Source of the DNA: CALAMD01 sp035301345 | Lineage (GTDB): Bacteria > Bacillota > Bacilli > Bacillales > Amphibacillaceae | DNA length: 64,000 bases | Assembly (NCBI GenBank): GCA_035301345.1 | Contig: DATGUM010000037.1 | Coordinates: 62,001 to 126,000, forward strand | Direction of reading: 5' to 3' | Shown here: one piece after another, positions 1 through 8,307 of the stretch | Layout: every line of letters begins with the position of its first letter | Numbering within the stretch: the stretch's first letter is position 1 | Position numbers and translations under genes: made by a program | Notes under the pieces: model-generated | Database searches by the model: none | Told to the model about the DNA's origin: nothing | Seen by the model: only the letters and a program-made list of their open reading frames with translations

Positions 1-207
1 TATACCAACAATTGGTGATATATCAATCATACCAAGTGGAGGAATAAACTTTCTAAATTGCTCTAAATATGGTTCACAAATTCTTGATAAATAATAGCCA
101 AAAGCAGACTCTCGTGCTCCTGGGAACCAGGACATTAAAATATACACGAGCAGACCATAACTGTAAAATAAAAATGCCATGTCTAGTATGTTATATAATT
201 GGATCAT
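1..207 (-). CDS. ylmG: YlmG/YggT family membrane protein (partial, N-terminal 69 residues)
   Basis: The gene runs off the left edge of the window, so only the first 69 codons are visible and no stop is seen. The product starts with a hydrophobic segment (about residues 5-27). A second conserved stretch follows, with the motif FRKFIPPLGMIDISPI typical of the YggT family. These are small two-pass membrane proteins linked in several bacteria to membrane or chromosome organisation. ATG at 207 is chosen because an in-frame stop (the sepF stop region) lies just upstream and an AAAGGATGG ribosome site precedes it. It directly follows sepF, the same order as in Bacillus and Staphylococcus, so it is probably cotranscribed with pgeF-ylmE-sepF. 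Confidence 0.85.
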   Translation of the reverse strand, partial: MIQLYNILDMAFLFYSYGLLVYILMSWFPGARESAFGYYLSRICEPYLEQFRKFIPPLGMIDISPIVGI

Positions 208-213
208 GTTGTC

Positions 214-642
214 TTACCATCCTTTTTCAAATTCATCCCCACTCACAATGGATTCAGAAATAGAACCAGAAACTTCGACATTATCCGGCGTGCATAAAAA
301 TGTTTCAGCTCCTAATTTTTGTATGTCTCCATTAACAGCATATACAGTTCCACTCAAAAAGTCGACAATACGGACTGCTTGTTGATGATCCACACGTTCT
401 AAGTTAATAACGACAGCTCTTCGATTAATTAAATTGTCAGCAATTTCCTGAGCTTCACTATATGTTCGTGGTTCACATAATACGACTTTAGATGTCGGTT
501 GCTTCATACTCGTTAAGTTAACAACATTTTTCTGTTCTTCTGAATGATGCTCGAACTCGTTTTCTTCTGGATAAACTTCTTCGACATACTCGTACTCATC
601 TTCTACAGTAAACAGTGATTTAAATTTGTTTTTTAAACTCAT
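214..642 (-). CDS. sepF: Cell division protein SepF
   Basis: SepF polymerises into rings, binds the FtsZ C-terminal peptide and tethers the Z-ring to the membrane through an N-terminal amphipathic helix. The 142-residue product shows that layout. Residues 1-12 (MSLKNKFKSLFT) could form the helix, followed by an acidic linker of about 40 residues. The conserved SepF core (about 55-135) contains SKVVLCEPRTYSEAQ and FLSGTVYAVNGDIQKLG. The reading frame extends three codons upstream to a GTG, but that GTG lies inside the AGAGGTG ribosome site, so ATG 642 is the better start. It sits between ylmE and ylmG, the usual position near the dcw cluster. Confidence 0.95.
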   Translation of the reverse strand: MSLKNKFKSLFTVEDEYEYVEEVYPEENEFEHHSEEQKNVVNLTSMKQPTSKVVLCEPRTYSEAQEIADNLINRRAVVINLERVDHQQAVRIVDFLSGTVYAVNGDIQKLGAETFLCTPDNVEVSGSISESIVSGDEFEKGW

Positions 643-657
643 TTTTTTCACCTCTTT

Positions 658-1332
658 TTATTGTGTACCTACTAAGTCTGATCCAATCCTAATATGCGTC
701 GCGCCTTCTTCTATAGCAATTTCAAAATCATTACTCATTCCCATAGATAAATACTCACACGGGGCATACGATAATTTTTCTCTTTTAACTTCATCTCTTA
801 ATGTCGCTAACTTTCGGAAATTATTACGTAAAACTTCCTCATCCTCAACATGTGGCGCCATCGTCATTAATCCAACCACTCTAACTTTTTCATAAGGCTC
901 CAACTGTTTAATAAACGGAATAACTTCTTCTGGTGATAAACCGTGCTTAGATGCTTCTCCACTAACATTCACTTGGATGAAGCAATCAAGTGTTTTTTCT
1001 GAGCGACTATTAATTTGTTTAGCAACTGATACACGATCCAGTGAGTGAATCGCAGCAACTTTATTCACTACTTCTCTCACTTTTCTCGATTGTAACGTAC
1101 CAACAAAATGCCAATTTGCTTTATCGTTTATTTGTTCATACTTACGTAACATCTCGTCTGTACGATTTTCACCAACATTTATAAGACCGGCAGCAATTGC
1201 TTCCTCTGTTCGTTCTATTGTAACATATTTCGTTACAGCAATGATTGTTATTTCATCCGGGCTACGATTCACTCTTTCACATGCTTCATTTACTTTCTTT
1301 TGAATATTTTCTAAGTTTCCTTTTACGCTCAT
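658..1332 (-). CDS. ylmE: YggS/YlmE family PLP-homeostasis protein
   Basis: This 224-residue protein belongs to the YggS/PROSC family. Members carry pyridoxal phosphate on a single TIM-barrel domain and buffer the cellular vitamin B6 pool without a known catalytic activity. The PLP lysine is visible as K35 in IAVTKYV. Other family blocks are GENRTDEM, WHFVGTLQSRKVR, the VNVSGEASKHGL stretch, and the phosphate-binding SMGMSNDFEIAI and GATHIRIGS near the C-terminus. Length is normal. It lies 18 bases downstream of pgeF and 16 bases upstream of sepF, so the genes look cotranscribed. This arrangement is conserved in Firmicutes. Confidence 0.94.
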   Translation of the reverse strand: MSVKGNLENIQKKVNEACERVNRSPDEITIIAVTKYVTIERTEEAIAAGLINVGENRTDEMLRKYEQINDKANWHFVGTLQSRKVREVVNKVAAIHSLDRVSVAKQINSRSEKTLDCFIQVNVSGEASKHGLSPEEVIPFIKQLEPYEKVRVVGLMTMAPHVEDEEVLRNNFRKLATLRDEVKREKLSYAPCEYLSMGMSNDFEIAIEEGATHIRIGSDLVGTQ

Positions 1333-1349
1333 CTTAAATTTGTCTCTCC

Positions 1350-2171
1350 TTATTTTAATTCATCAACAATACCTATAAACGCTAACATTCTCCCTGTTTT
1401 CCCATTATCTCTTCGATAAGAATAAAATAATTGCTCATGTTCGTACGTACAATAAGTCGTTATATCTATATTATTACGCATAACACCGTTTTGTAAAAGT
1501 ATTTCAACATTTAATTGCTTCAAATCTAACAAATATTTACCTTCACCTTTATCTGTTACGACTTTACTTACGAAATTTTCATCAATATGTTTGATGACGT
1601 GGTCATTCACTTCGTAATTCATTTTAGAAATGCATGGACCTATTGCTACAAATAAATCTTCCATTTGGCTACCTAATTGAACGAAGCTTTTCACCATCTG
1701 TGCACCAATCTCTTTTACAGTTCCTTTCCAACCTGCATGCGCTATTCCTACGATATTTAACCGTTTATCATAGAAAAACAGTGGCACACAATCGGCAAAG
1801 AACGCTGTGCATAAAATGTTAGACTCAGTCGCTATAAGTCCATCTATTTCTCCTAGAGCTGACTGAACAGATTCTGTTCCTTTATTGCGGTCAGCTTTCG
1901 TTACGTGCTTAATCTTAATATCGTGAACTTGCTCTCCGCACACCCAATGATTGAGTGGCACTTTTAACTCTTGTGCTAAATGATGGCGATTATTAATGAC
2001 ATTTTCATTTTTATCATTTACATGTAAACCTAAGTTTAATGTTTCATAAGGATGTTCACTAACCCCGCCATTTTTTGTCGTAAACCCTACTTTTAACCGT
2101 TTATTATGTTCAATCCATTGACATATTTCTAAATAAGATTCATTTGTTCGTTTAAATATTTCTTGAACCAT
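1350..2171 (-). CDS. pgeF: Peptidoglycan editing factor PgeF (multicopper-oxidase-like laccase domain)
   Basis: The 273-residue product is a member of the YfiH/YlmD family. In E. coli the homologue clears peptidoglycan precursors in which L-Ser replaced L-Ala, and related proteins act on purine nucleosides or phenolic compounds. Metal or active-site blocks are present: ADCVPLFF, then HAGWKGT, and a C-terminal CTYEHEQLFYSYRR. An in-frame TTG seven codons upstream lies ahead of the AAGGTGG ribosome site, so ATG 2171 is taken as the start. It is the first gene after the ftsZ terminator and likely heads the pgeF-ylmE-sepF-ylmG unit. Confidence 0.9.
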   Translation of the reverse strand: MVQEIFKRTNESYLEICQWIEHNKRLKVGFTTKNGGVSEHPYETLNLGLHVNDKNENVINNRHHLAQELKVPLNHWVCGEQVHDIKIKHVTKADRNKGTESVQSALGEIDGLIATESNILCTAFFADCVPLFFYDKRLNIVGIAHAGWKGTVKEIGAQMVKSFVQLGSQMEDLFVAIGPCISKMNYEVNDHVIKHIDENFVSKVVTDKGEGKYLLDLKQLNVEILLQNGVMRNNIDITTYCTYEHEQLFYSYRRDNGKTGRMLAFIGIVDELK

Positions 2172-2220
2172 ACGTCCACCTTCATTCCGCAATTTTTAAA
2201 AACACGGCTCACACATTCAT

Positions 2221-2253
2221 AAAAAAGGAAACCAGTTATCAACTGGTTTCCTT
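2221..2253 (-). terminator. Rho-independent terminator after ftsZ
   Basis: A 13-bp inverted repeat (AAGGAAACCAGTT and its complement, 3-nt loop) is followed on the minus strand by six T residues. It closes the mraZ-ftsZ transcription direction before pgeF. Confidence 0.9.
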
Positions 2254-2289
2254 GTTACGATAGCTTTATGAACTAAATATACATCGGCT

Positions 2290-3432
2290 CTATCGGTTTC
2301 GATTTCGATTTCTTAAAAATGTAGGAATATCTAAAGTATCCTCATCTTCAAATGATGATTGTTCTTCCGTCACTTGATTATTTTCATCTTTTACTTGTTC
2401 TTGAGGTTCTGGGCGACTTTGATTTTGACGGATAACTGGTCGGTAATTTCCAGACTGTCCTTTTTTCGGTTGAGAAACTTCAGTAAACCCAGTTGCGATA
2501 ACTGTTACAATAATTTCATCATTTAAGTCTTCATTGATAACCGAACCAAAGATAACATTAACTTCTTCATCCGCAGCTGACGTAACTAAATCAGCAGCTT
2601 CTTGAACTTCATATAAACTTAAGTTCATACCACCAGTAATATTCATCAATATGCCTTGAGCGCCATCAATAGATGTCTCTAAAAGAGGTGATGATATAGC
2701 CTTTTTAGCCGCTTCTGTTGCACGCGTTTCTCCTGTTGCAACACCAATTCCCATCAAGGCAGATCCTTTATCAAACATGATTGTTTTGACGTCTGCAAAG
2801 TCTACGTTAATAAGTCCTGGTTTCGCAATAAGATCTGAAATACCTTGTACCCCTTGACGTAAGACATTATCTGCTTCACTAAATGCCTCAAGCATTGGCG
2901 TGTTTTTATCAACAATTTCTAGTAAACGATCATTAGGAATAACAATGAGCGTATCAACGTTCTCTTTCAGTGAATCAATTCCACCGTGAGCTTGTGTTGA
3001 ACGTCTTCTTCCTTCAAATGAAAATGGACGCGTAACTACTCCTACTGTTAAAGCTCCAAGATCTTTTGAAATTTGAGCGATGACAGGAGCTGCTCCAGTT
3101 CCTGTTCCTCCACCCATACCTGCTGTAACAAAAATCATGTCAGCACCTTTAAGTGCTTCTTCAATTTGTTCTTTACTTTCTTCCGCTGCTTTCTTTCCAA
3201 CTTCAGGGTTAGCACCTGCACCTAATCCTCTCGTTAGTTTGCCGCCAATTTGTAATTTTATTTCTGCTTTTGATAAATTTAAAGCTTGTGCATCCGTGTT
3301 AACTGCAATAAATTCAACACCTTCTACACCATGCTCTATCATTCGATTAACAGCATTATTTCCACCACCGCCAACGCCAATTACTTTTATCGTAGCTTGG
3401 TGATCTAGCTCTGTATCAAACTCTAACATCAT
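2290..3432 (-). CDS. ftsZ: Cell division GTPase FtsZ
   Basis: FtsZ is the tubulin-like GTPase that polymerises into the Z-ring and recruits the divisome. The 380-residue protein has the N-terminal nucleotide-binding domain, with GGGGNNAVNRM near residues 21-31 and the tubulin signature GGGTGTG at residues 107-113. The T7-loop region (GLINVDFADVKTIM) follows, then a variable acidic and glutamine-rich linker (about 320-365). The C-terminal peptide DTLDIPTFLRNRNRNR is the part that binds FtsA, SepF and EzrA. The first of two adjacent ATGs has a GGAGG at good spacing. It follows ftsA by about 55 bases and ends at a strong terminator. Confidence 0.98.
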   Translation of the reverse strand: MMLEFDTELDHQATIKVIGVGGGGNNAVNRMIEHGVEGVEFIAVNTDAQALNLSKAEIKLQIGGKLTRGLGAGANPEVGKKAAEESKEQIEEALKGADMIFVTAGMGGGTGTGAAPVIAQISKDLGALTVGVVTRPFSFEGRRRSTQAHGGIDSLKENVDTLIVIPNDRLLEIVDKNTPMLEAFSEADNVLRQGVQGISDLIAKPGLINVDFADVKTIMFDKGSALMGIGVATGETRATEAAKKAISSPLLETSIDGAQGILMNITGGMNLSLYEVQEAADLVTSAADEEVNVIFGSVINEDLNDEIIVTVIATGFTEVSQPKKGQSGNYRPVIRQNQSRPEPQEQVKDENNQVTEEQSSFEDEDTLDIPTFLRNRNRNR

Positions 3433-3487
3433 TTAGTTCCTCCTAATATGGATAGCTACTTATATACAATCCATCAATATTTCTTTA

Positions 3488-4774
3488 TTAATCAAAAAAG
3501 TATTTGAATAAGTTCGCGATTTTCGAATCTTTTTTCTCGTGATTTTTTGTATTATCTTTCGGAACAGATGGTTTCTTCGGTTGACGTCTCGGCTTAATAT
3601 CTTCTGACTGTTCTGTTAAAGATGGGCTCAAATCTCTCCCTTGAATCTTCGCATTATGATCAGCAAACTGTAAAATGCCAACGCTAGATGTATATTGTGG
3701 TTCTCTTACACCAATATAGTCAGGTATCGCTACTCTAACACTTTTATTGAACATCTCTTGAGCTAATTCAATTGCCCCGGGAAGTTTCATTGTTCCCCCT
3801 GTTAAAACAAAGCCACCTGGTACTTCATCATAGCCCATTTTATAGATTTCTCGATCAACATATTCGAAAATCTCTTCTAATCTTGCTTCAATCATATCAG
3901 CAATTTCTGCTTGATTTGACGTTAACTTTTCATTACTCCCAATCGGCGTTACTTGAAAAGTTTCTTCATGACTTGCTGTTTCATAGTAAGCATGTCCATA
4001 ATTAACTTTTATTTGTTCGGCTTCTTCTGTAGATGTTCTTAAACCAATCGATAAGTCTTTTGTTATATTATCGCCACCAAGCGGAACGATGCTTGTAGCG
4101 ACGAGGTGATCGTTTTCAAAAATTGATACCGTTGAACAACCTCCACCTATGTCTACAAGTGCAATGCCTAACTTCTTCTCGTCATTTGACAATGCAATTT
4201 CCCCAGAAGCTAAAGGCTGTAAACAAATGTCCGCAACTTCTAATCCTGCGCGTTCCACACATTTTAACAAATTATGTAAAATTGTTTTTGAACATGTAAT
4301 AATTGTTCCTTCCATTTCTAAACGAACACCTATCATTCCACGTGGATCATTGATTTCATCTAATCCATCAACGATAAAGTGTCTAGGAATCACATCAATG
4401 ATTTCCCTTTCTGGTGGAATTGAAACGACTTGTGCTCCGTCAATAACTCGACCGACATCTTCATTTGTAATTTCTCTGTTCTCACTCTGTACAGCTACAA
4501 CACCGTGACACGGTTGCAGTTTTATATGGTTTCCATCAATACCTACAATTACACTGTTTATTGACATCCCTACCATACGCTCTGCCTGTTCAACTGCTTG
4601 TGTAATTGATTGAACAGTTTTATCAATATCTACAATGGCACCTTTTCTAATGCCCTTCGATGGAGCTGTCCCCATCCCAATTACATTTAAAGAGTTGTGT
4701 AATACTTCACCTATAACAACTTTTACTGTTGAAGTTCCTATATCTAAACTAACTAAAATTTCACCATCATTCAA
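3488..4774 (-). CDS. ftsA: Cell division protein FtsA (TTG start)
   Basis: FtsA is the actin-like ATPase that anchors FtsZ to the membrane. The 428-residue product begins with the phosphate-1 loop SLDIGTSTVKVVIGE. It carries the SHS2/1C region, the phosphate-2 loop ALVDIGGGCSTVSIF and the adenosine motif VPGGFVLTGGTMKLPG. A basic tail rich in Lys follows, ending in KIANLFKYFFD, which looks like the C-terminal amphipathic membrane helix. The start is TTG at 4774, nine bases after GGAGG; the nearby ATG is out of frame and soon meets a stop. It lies between divIB and ftsZ, as in other Bacillales. Confidence 0.96.
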   Translation of the reverse strand: MNDGEILVSLDIGTSTVKVVIGEVLHNSLNVIGMGTAPSKGIRKGAIVDIDKTVQSITQAVEQAERMVGMSINSVIVGIDGNHIKLQPCHGVVAVQSENREITNEDVGRVIDGAQVVSIPPEREIIDVIPRHFIVDGLDEINDPRGMIGVRLEMEGTIITCSKTILHNLLKCVERAGLEVADICLQPLASGEIALSNDEKKLGIALVDIGGGCSTVSIFENDHLVATSIVPLGGDNITKDLSIGLRTSTEEAEQIKVNYGHAYYETASHEETFQVTPIGSNEKLTSNQAEIADMIEARLEEIFEYVDREIYKMGYDEVPGGFVLTGGTMKLPGAIELAQEMFNKSVRVAIPDYIGVREPQYTSSVGILQFADHNAKIQGRDLSPSLTEQSEDIKPRRQPKKPSVPKDNTKNHEKKDSKIANLFKYFFD

Positions 4775-4939
4775 TGAAGGGCACCTCCTACACTAATATT
4801 ACCAAATATCATTTCTTTTAACATTAATATTTTCACATCAATTATAATTACTCTATAATATCTATTCCCTCTATTATAGGATAATTTATATGTTCTTCAA
4901 ACTAAATTTTGACAATACATGACAAATAGTTATAATATC

Positions 4940-5761
4940 CTACTCTACTTGTTCTTCTGCAGGTTCTTCTGCGGATTCTTCTACTTGTTCTTCTGCGGGT
5001 TCTTCCTCTTGTTCATCTACCTGTTCATTAAAGTCTTCAAAATAGGCGCCCGCACCAATATGTACGATACCTTTTTGTTCAGGATCTAATTGCGAAACGA
5101 TGGATGGATATACTTCCATTTTATTAGCAAAATCTCTTATCGTCCCACTAACCATATAACCATCATTCATATAGACTGTAATTTTATGCTTATTATTTTC
5201 AGTTGGTTCCCAATGGACTTCGGAAACTAAGTTAAATAAACTTTTCGATAATTTATCAAATTCGTCTAAAATGCGCTCTAAATATTCATCTTCTGTGAAA
5301 TTAACAAATAAAGGTGCCTCACCACTTGGGTTTTCATGAGGCAGACGCTCACCGCTATTTAAGACAGGATAATACTTATCTTCAACGACGACGTAACCGA
5401 TTAACTCAAATTCTTCGAGTGTAATATTTAACTCACGTGGCAAACTTCTCTTAACTTCAGCACGATGAATGACATTGCTTTGAACGAGTGAATTTCTTAT
5501 CTTTTTTGGACTTGTTCCCCAAATATTATCACCTATTGATACTTTACTCTGTTCAATGACTTCCTCATCAGTTAATAAATCATTTCCTTTTATATTTATC
5601 TTTTTCACTTGACTAAGTGGCGACTGCAAATAAATAATAACAATAATTAACATGAGGAAAAGTGATAAATAAAATATGAGTCTACGATTTGCTTTCTTCC
5701 TTCGACGCTCTTTTAATTTAGGTATTCTATCCTCTATCGAAACAATCTTCTTTTTATTCAT
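4940..5761 (-). CDS. divIB: Cell division protein DivIB/FtsQ
   Basis: DivIB is a bitopic divisome protein that forms a complex with FtsL and DivIC. The 273-residue product has a basic cytoplasmic N-terminus and one transmembrane segment (about residues 28-46). The POTRA domain begins near SPLSQVKKINIKGNDLL, followed by the beta domain. The C-terminus is a strongly acidic run of imperfect EEPAEEQVE repeats. At the DNA level this tail has a 36-nt period (copies at 4945-4969 and 4981-5005 differ at one base). In Bacillus, murG and murB normally precede this gene; here only about 180 non-coding bases separate it from murD. Confidence 0.93.
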   Translation of the reverse strand: MNKKKIVSIEDRIPKLKERRRKKANRRLIFYLSLFLMLIIVIIYLQSPLSQVKKINIKGNDLLTDEEVIEQSKVSIGDNIWGTSPKKIRNSLVQSNVIHRAEVKRSLPRELNITLEEFELIGYVVVEDKYYPVLNSGERLPHENPSGEAPLFVNFTEDEYLERILDEFDKLSKSLFNLVSEVHWEPTENNKHKITVYMNDGYMVSGTIRDFANKMEVYPSIVSQLDPEQKGIVHIGAGAYFEDFNEQVDEQEEEPAEEQVEESAEEPAEEQVE

Positions 5762-5944
5762 AAAAATGTTTCTCCCATTTACACTGTTAAAGTGAATAAT
5801 AACAATAATTATAACATAACTAGTGACGTTTAACGATGATAAAAATAATGCACTAAAATTAAATAGTTTCAGGTTAATTTTTGTCCCGACATTACTATAA
5901 CCAAAGAACGTATTTCTTAAACTGTTTAACCATCATTTTTTCCA
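5762..5944 (-). other. Non-coding gap where spoVE-murG-murB would lie
   Basis: About 180 AT-rich bases separate murD from divIB. In Bacillus subtilis this interval holds spoVE, murG and murB. No remnant of them is seen on either strand, and no clear terminator. The gap probably carries a promoter for divIB-ftsA-ftsZ, but no convincing hexamers were identified. Confidence 0.5.
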
Positions 5945-7297
5945 TCATTTATGTATTGTTTTTAATGTTTGAATGAATTCATTGCCACGTTCTTCAAATG
6001 TTCGATACTGATCCCAACTAGCACATGCAGGAGAAAGTAATATAACATCTCCTTTAGCTGATTGTTCAAAAGCCTTAATTGTAGCTTCTTTGACATTTTC
6101 GGCAAATATTATATGTTCTATATTTGCTTCATCACCCGCCGCTTTCAACTTCTCCTTCGTCTCACCGAATAAAACCATTGCTTTCACATGTTTAAGTGCA
6201 GGAATGATTTCTTTAAAATCATTGCCACGATCGAGACCACCCGCTAATAGTATCGTCGGTTGATTAAAGGCTGCTAAAGCTTTTTTTGTTGCAAGAATGT
6301 TCGTAGCTTTAGAATCATTGTAAAATAAGCGTTCATTTATTTCTTCAACAAATTGTAAGCGATGTTCAACACCACTAAATGTCATTAACACTCTTTTTAT
6401 CACTTCATTTGATATGTCGTTCACTTTTGCACAACATATAGCAGCGAGAATATTTTCTAAATTATGGTCGCCAACGAGGCGAATATCTTTTCGTTCGATA
6501 ACTTTTTCATCTTTATAAAAAACAGCGTCATCATTTACCCATCCGCCGTCAATATTTTTCTCTTTTATCGAGAACGGAATTTTTTGGCTAGTCGCTTGAG
6601 CAATATGTTCTCGTATATGACTATTATCTTTATTAAAAATAACTATATCATTATCATCTTGATTATTTAGCATATTGAACTTTGCTTCAATATAATTTTC
6701 CATCGTCCCATGATAATCAAGGTGAGCTTCATAAATATTAAGCAAAATTGCCACTTTAGGTTTAAATGTTCTCGTCCCTAAAAGTTGAAAAGAGGAGAGC
6801 TCGACAATCATCTGTTCATCATTAGTCATCTGACTAGCTACTTCTGTTGCAACAGTTCCTATATTACCCGCCAACTTTACCTTTTTATGTGCTTGCATAA
6901 ACATGTCATAAATAAGTGTCGTCGTCGTTGTTTTTCCGTTAGAACCTGTAATCCCAATCATTCGATTCCCAATTAATAAGCTTGCTAATTCTATTTCAGT
7001 AATGATTGGAATATCTTGTTTTATTGCTTCTTTAATTAATACATTTTCATAAGGGATACCTGGATTTTTAACAATGATATCAATGTTATTTAATAAAGAA
7101 AGTGGATGAGATCCAAGGACAACTTGAGCACCCTTTGCCCTTAATTCTTGAACGTCCTTATCTTCTTCACTTGCACCTAAATCATTAACAATGACACGTT
7201 TATTATTTTTCATCAAAAAAGTCGCTGCTGCCATACCACTTTTTGCTAAACCTAATACGAGCACATTTTTATATGGAAAGTTTTTTAATTCATTCAC
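5945..7297 (-). CDS. murD: UDP-N-acetylmuramoyl-L-alanine--D-glutamate ligase
   Basis: MurD adds D-glutamate to UDP-MurNAc-L-Ala using ATP in the cytoplasm. The 450-residue protein has the N-terminal UDP-binding fold starting VLVLGLAKSGMAAA. The Mur ligase ATP loop MIGITGSNGKTTTTTL follows, then the central ELSSFQL block and the C-terminal FYNDSKATNILATKKAL and LLAGGLDRG motifs. The frame stays open upstream into mraY, but GTG 7297 has a GGGGTGG site and overlaps the mraY stop in a GTGA arrangement. This translational coupling is typical of dcw genes, so GTG is taken as the start. Confidence 0.95.
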   Translation of the reverse strand: MNELKNFPYKNVLVLGLAKSGMAAATFLMKNNKRVIVNDLGASEEDKDVQELRAKGAQVVLGSHPLSLLNNIDIIVKNPGIPYENVLIKEAIKQDIPIITEIELASLLIGNRMIGITGSNGKTTTTTLIYDMFMQAHKKVKLAGNIGTVATEVASQMTNDEQMIVELSSFQLLGTRTFKPKVAILLNIYEAHLDYHGTMENYIEAKFNMLNNQDDNDIVIFNKDNSHIREHIAQATSQKIPFSIKEKNIDGGWVNDDAVFYKDEKVIERKDIRLVGDHNLENILAAICCAKVNDISNEVIKRVLMTFSGVEHRLQFVEEINERLFYNDSKATNILATKKALAAFNQPTILLAGGLDRGNDFKEIIPALKHVKAMVLFGETKEKLKAAGDEANIEHIIFAENVKEATIKAFEQSAKGDVILLSPACASWDQYRTFEERGNEFIQTLKTIHK

Positions 7298-8283
7298 GAA
7301 AGCACCACCCCTAAAGAAACTCCGATAACAGCAAATATGAGACCTACAAACCAAAATGTAATTACGACGCGCCATTCTGACCAACCGACTAGTTCATAAT
7401 GGTGGTGAAGAGGACTCATCCGAAATACACGTTTACCAGTCGTTTTAAAAGAAATGACCTGAATAATAACAGATAATGTTTCAATGACAAAAACGCCACC
7501 GATAATAACGAGTAATATTTCTTGTTTTGATAATATAGCAACCCCAGCAATTGCCGCACCGAGTGCTAAGGACCCTGTATCTCCCATAAAAACTTTTGCC
7601 GGATGCGCGTTAAATACTAAAAAGCCTAACAGCGCTCCAACAGTCGCAAGTGAGAAGACAGTCAAGTCAATTTGCTCTACTTGCCATGCTGTTAAAATTG
7701 CAAACGCTCCGAATGCAATTGATGCAGTTCCTGCAAGTAAACCATCTAGGCCATCAGTTAAGTTCACGGCATTAGATGATCCGACAATCATAAATACGAC
7801 TAACACGCCATAAAGAAGGCCAATATCAAACGTAAAGTTAGTTGCTGGTATAGAGACTGTCGTAGGAAAATCAAATAACAACAAAATAATATAAAAAATA
7901 ATACCAATTAACAGTTGTGCAAATAATTTTTGCTTCGATGTTAATCCTTCATTCTTTTTTCGTAAAATGATAAGTACATCATCAAGGAATCCGATAAGCC
8001 CATATCCGAATAAAAGAAATAGTACGAGCCAAAACTGATAACTAATTGTCGTTGGGATGAACCACGTAGCAATAATTAAAGATGTTATGATGATACTTAA
8101 AATGATCATAACACCACCCATTGTCGGTGTCCCAGCTTTTTTCATATGTGACTGTGGGCCTTCTTCACGAATGCTCTGTCCGAATTTTAGTTTTCGTAAA
8201 AAAGGTATTAATATCGGAGAAATTAATACCGTTATAAAAAAAGATATAGCTAATGTTATTATTAGTGTATTCATAAAAACCAT
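7294..8283 (-). CDS. mraY: Phospho-N-acetylmuramoyl-pentapeptide-transferase
   Basis: MraY is the polytopic membrane enzyme that transfers phospho-MurNAc-pentapeptide to undecaprenyl phosphate, forming lipid I. The 329-residue product has about ten hydrophobic segments and the family motifs: KKAGTPTMGG in the first cytoplasmic region, GFLDDVLIILRKKNEGLTSK, NAVNLTDGLDGL with catalytic Asp residues, NAHPAKVFMGDTGSLALG, and the C-terminal histidine block RMSPLHHHYELVGW. ATG 8283 follows an AAGGAGG site by about ten bases; a second in-frame ATG three codons later is possible. It lies between murF and murD. Confidence 0.97.
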   Translation of the reverse strand: MVFMNTLIITLAISFFITVLISPILIPFLRKLKFGQSIREEGPQSHMKKAGTPTMGGVMIILSIIITSLIIATWFIPTTISYQFWLVLFLLFGYGLIGFLDDVLIILRKKNEGLTSKQKLFAQLLIGIIFYIILLLFDFPTTVSIPATNFTFDIGLLYGVLVVFMIVGSSNAVNLTDGLDGLLAGTASIAFGAFAILTAWQVEQIDLTVFSLATVGALLGFLVFNAHPAKVFMGDTGSLALGAAIAGVAILSKQEILLVIIGGVFVIETLSVIIQVISFKTTGKRVFRMSPLHHHYELVGWSEWRVVITFWFVGLIFAVIGVSLGVVLS

Positions 8284-8307
8284 TGAGATTTTTCCTCCTT
8301 GCTCATA

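Noticed and set aside
4943..5010. Short repeats read as a CRISPR or microsatellite array
   Set aside because: They encode the in-frame acidic C-terminus of DivIB, with only two good copies and no spacers.
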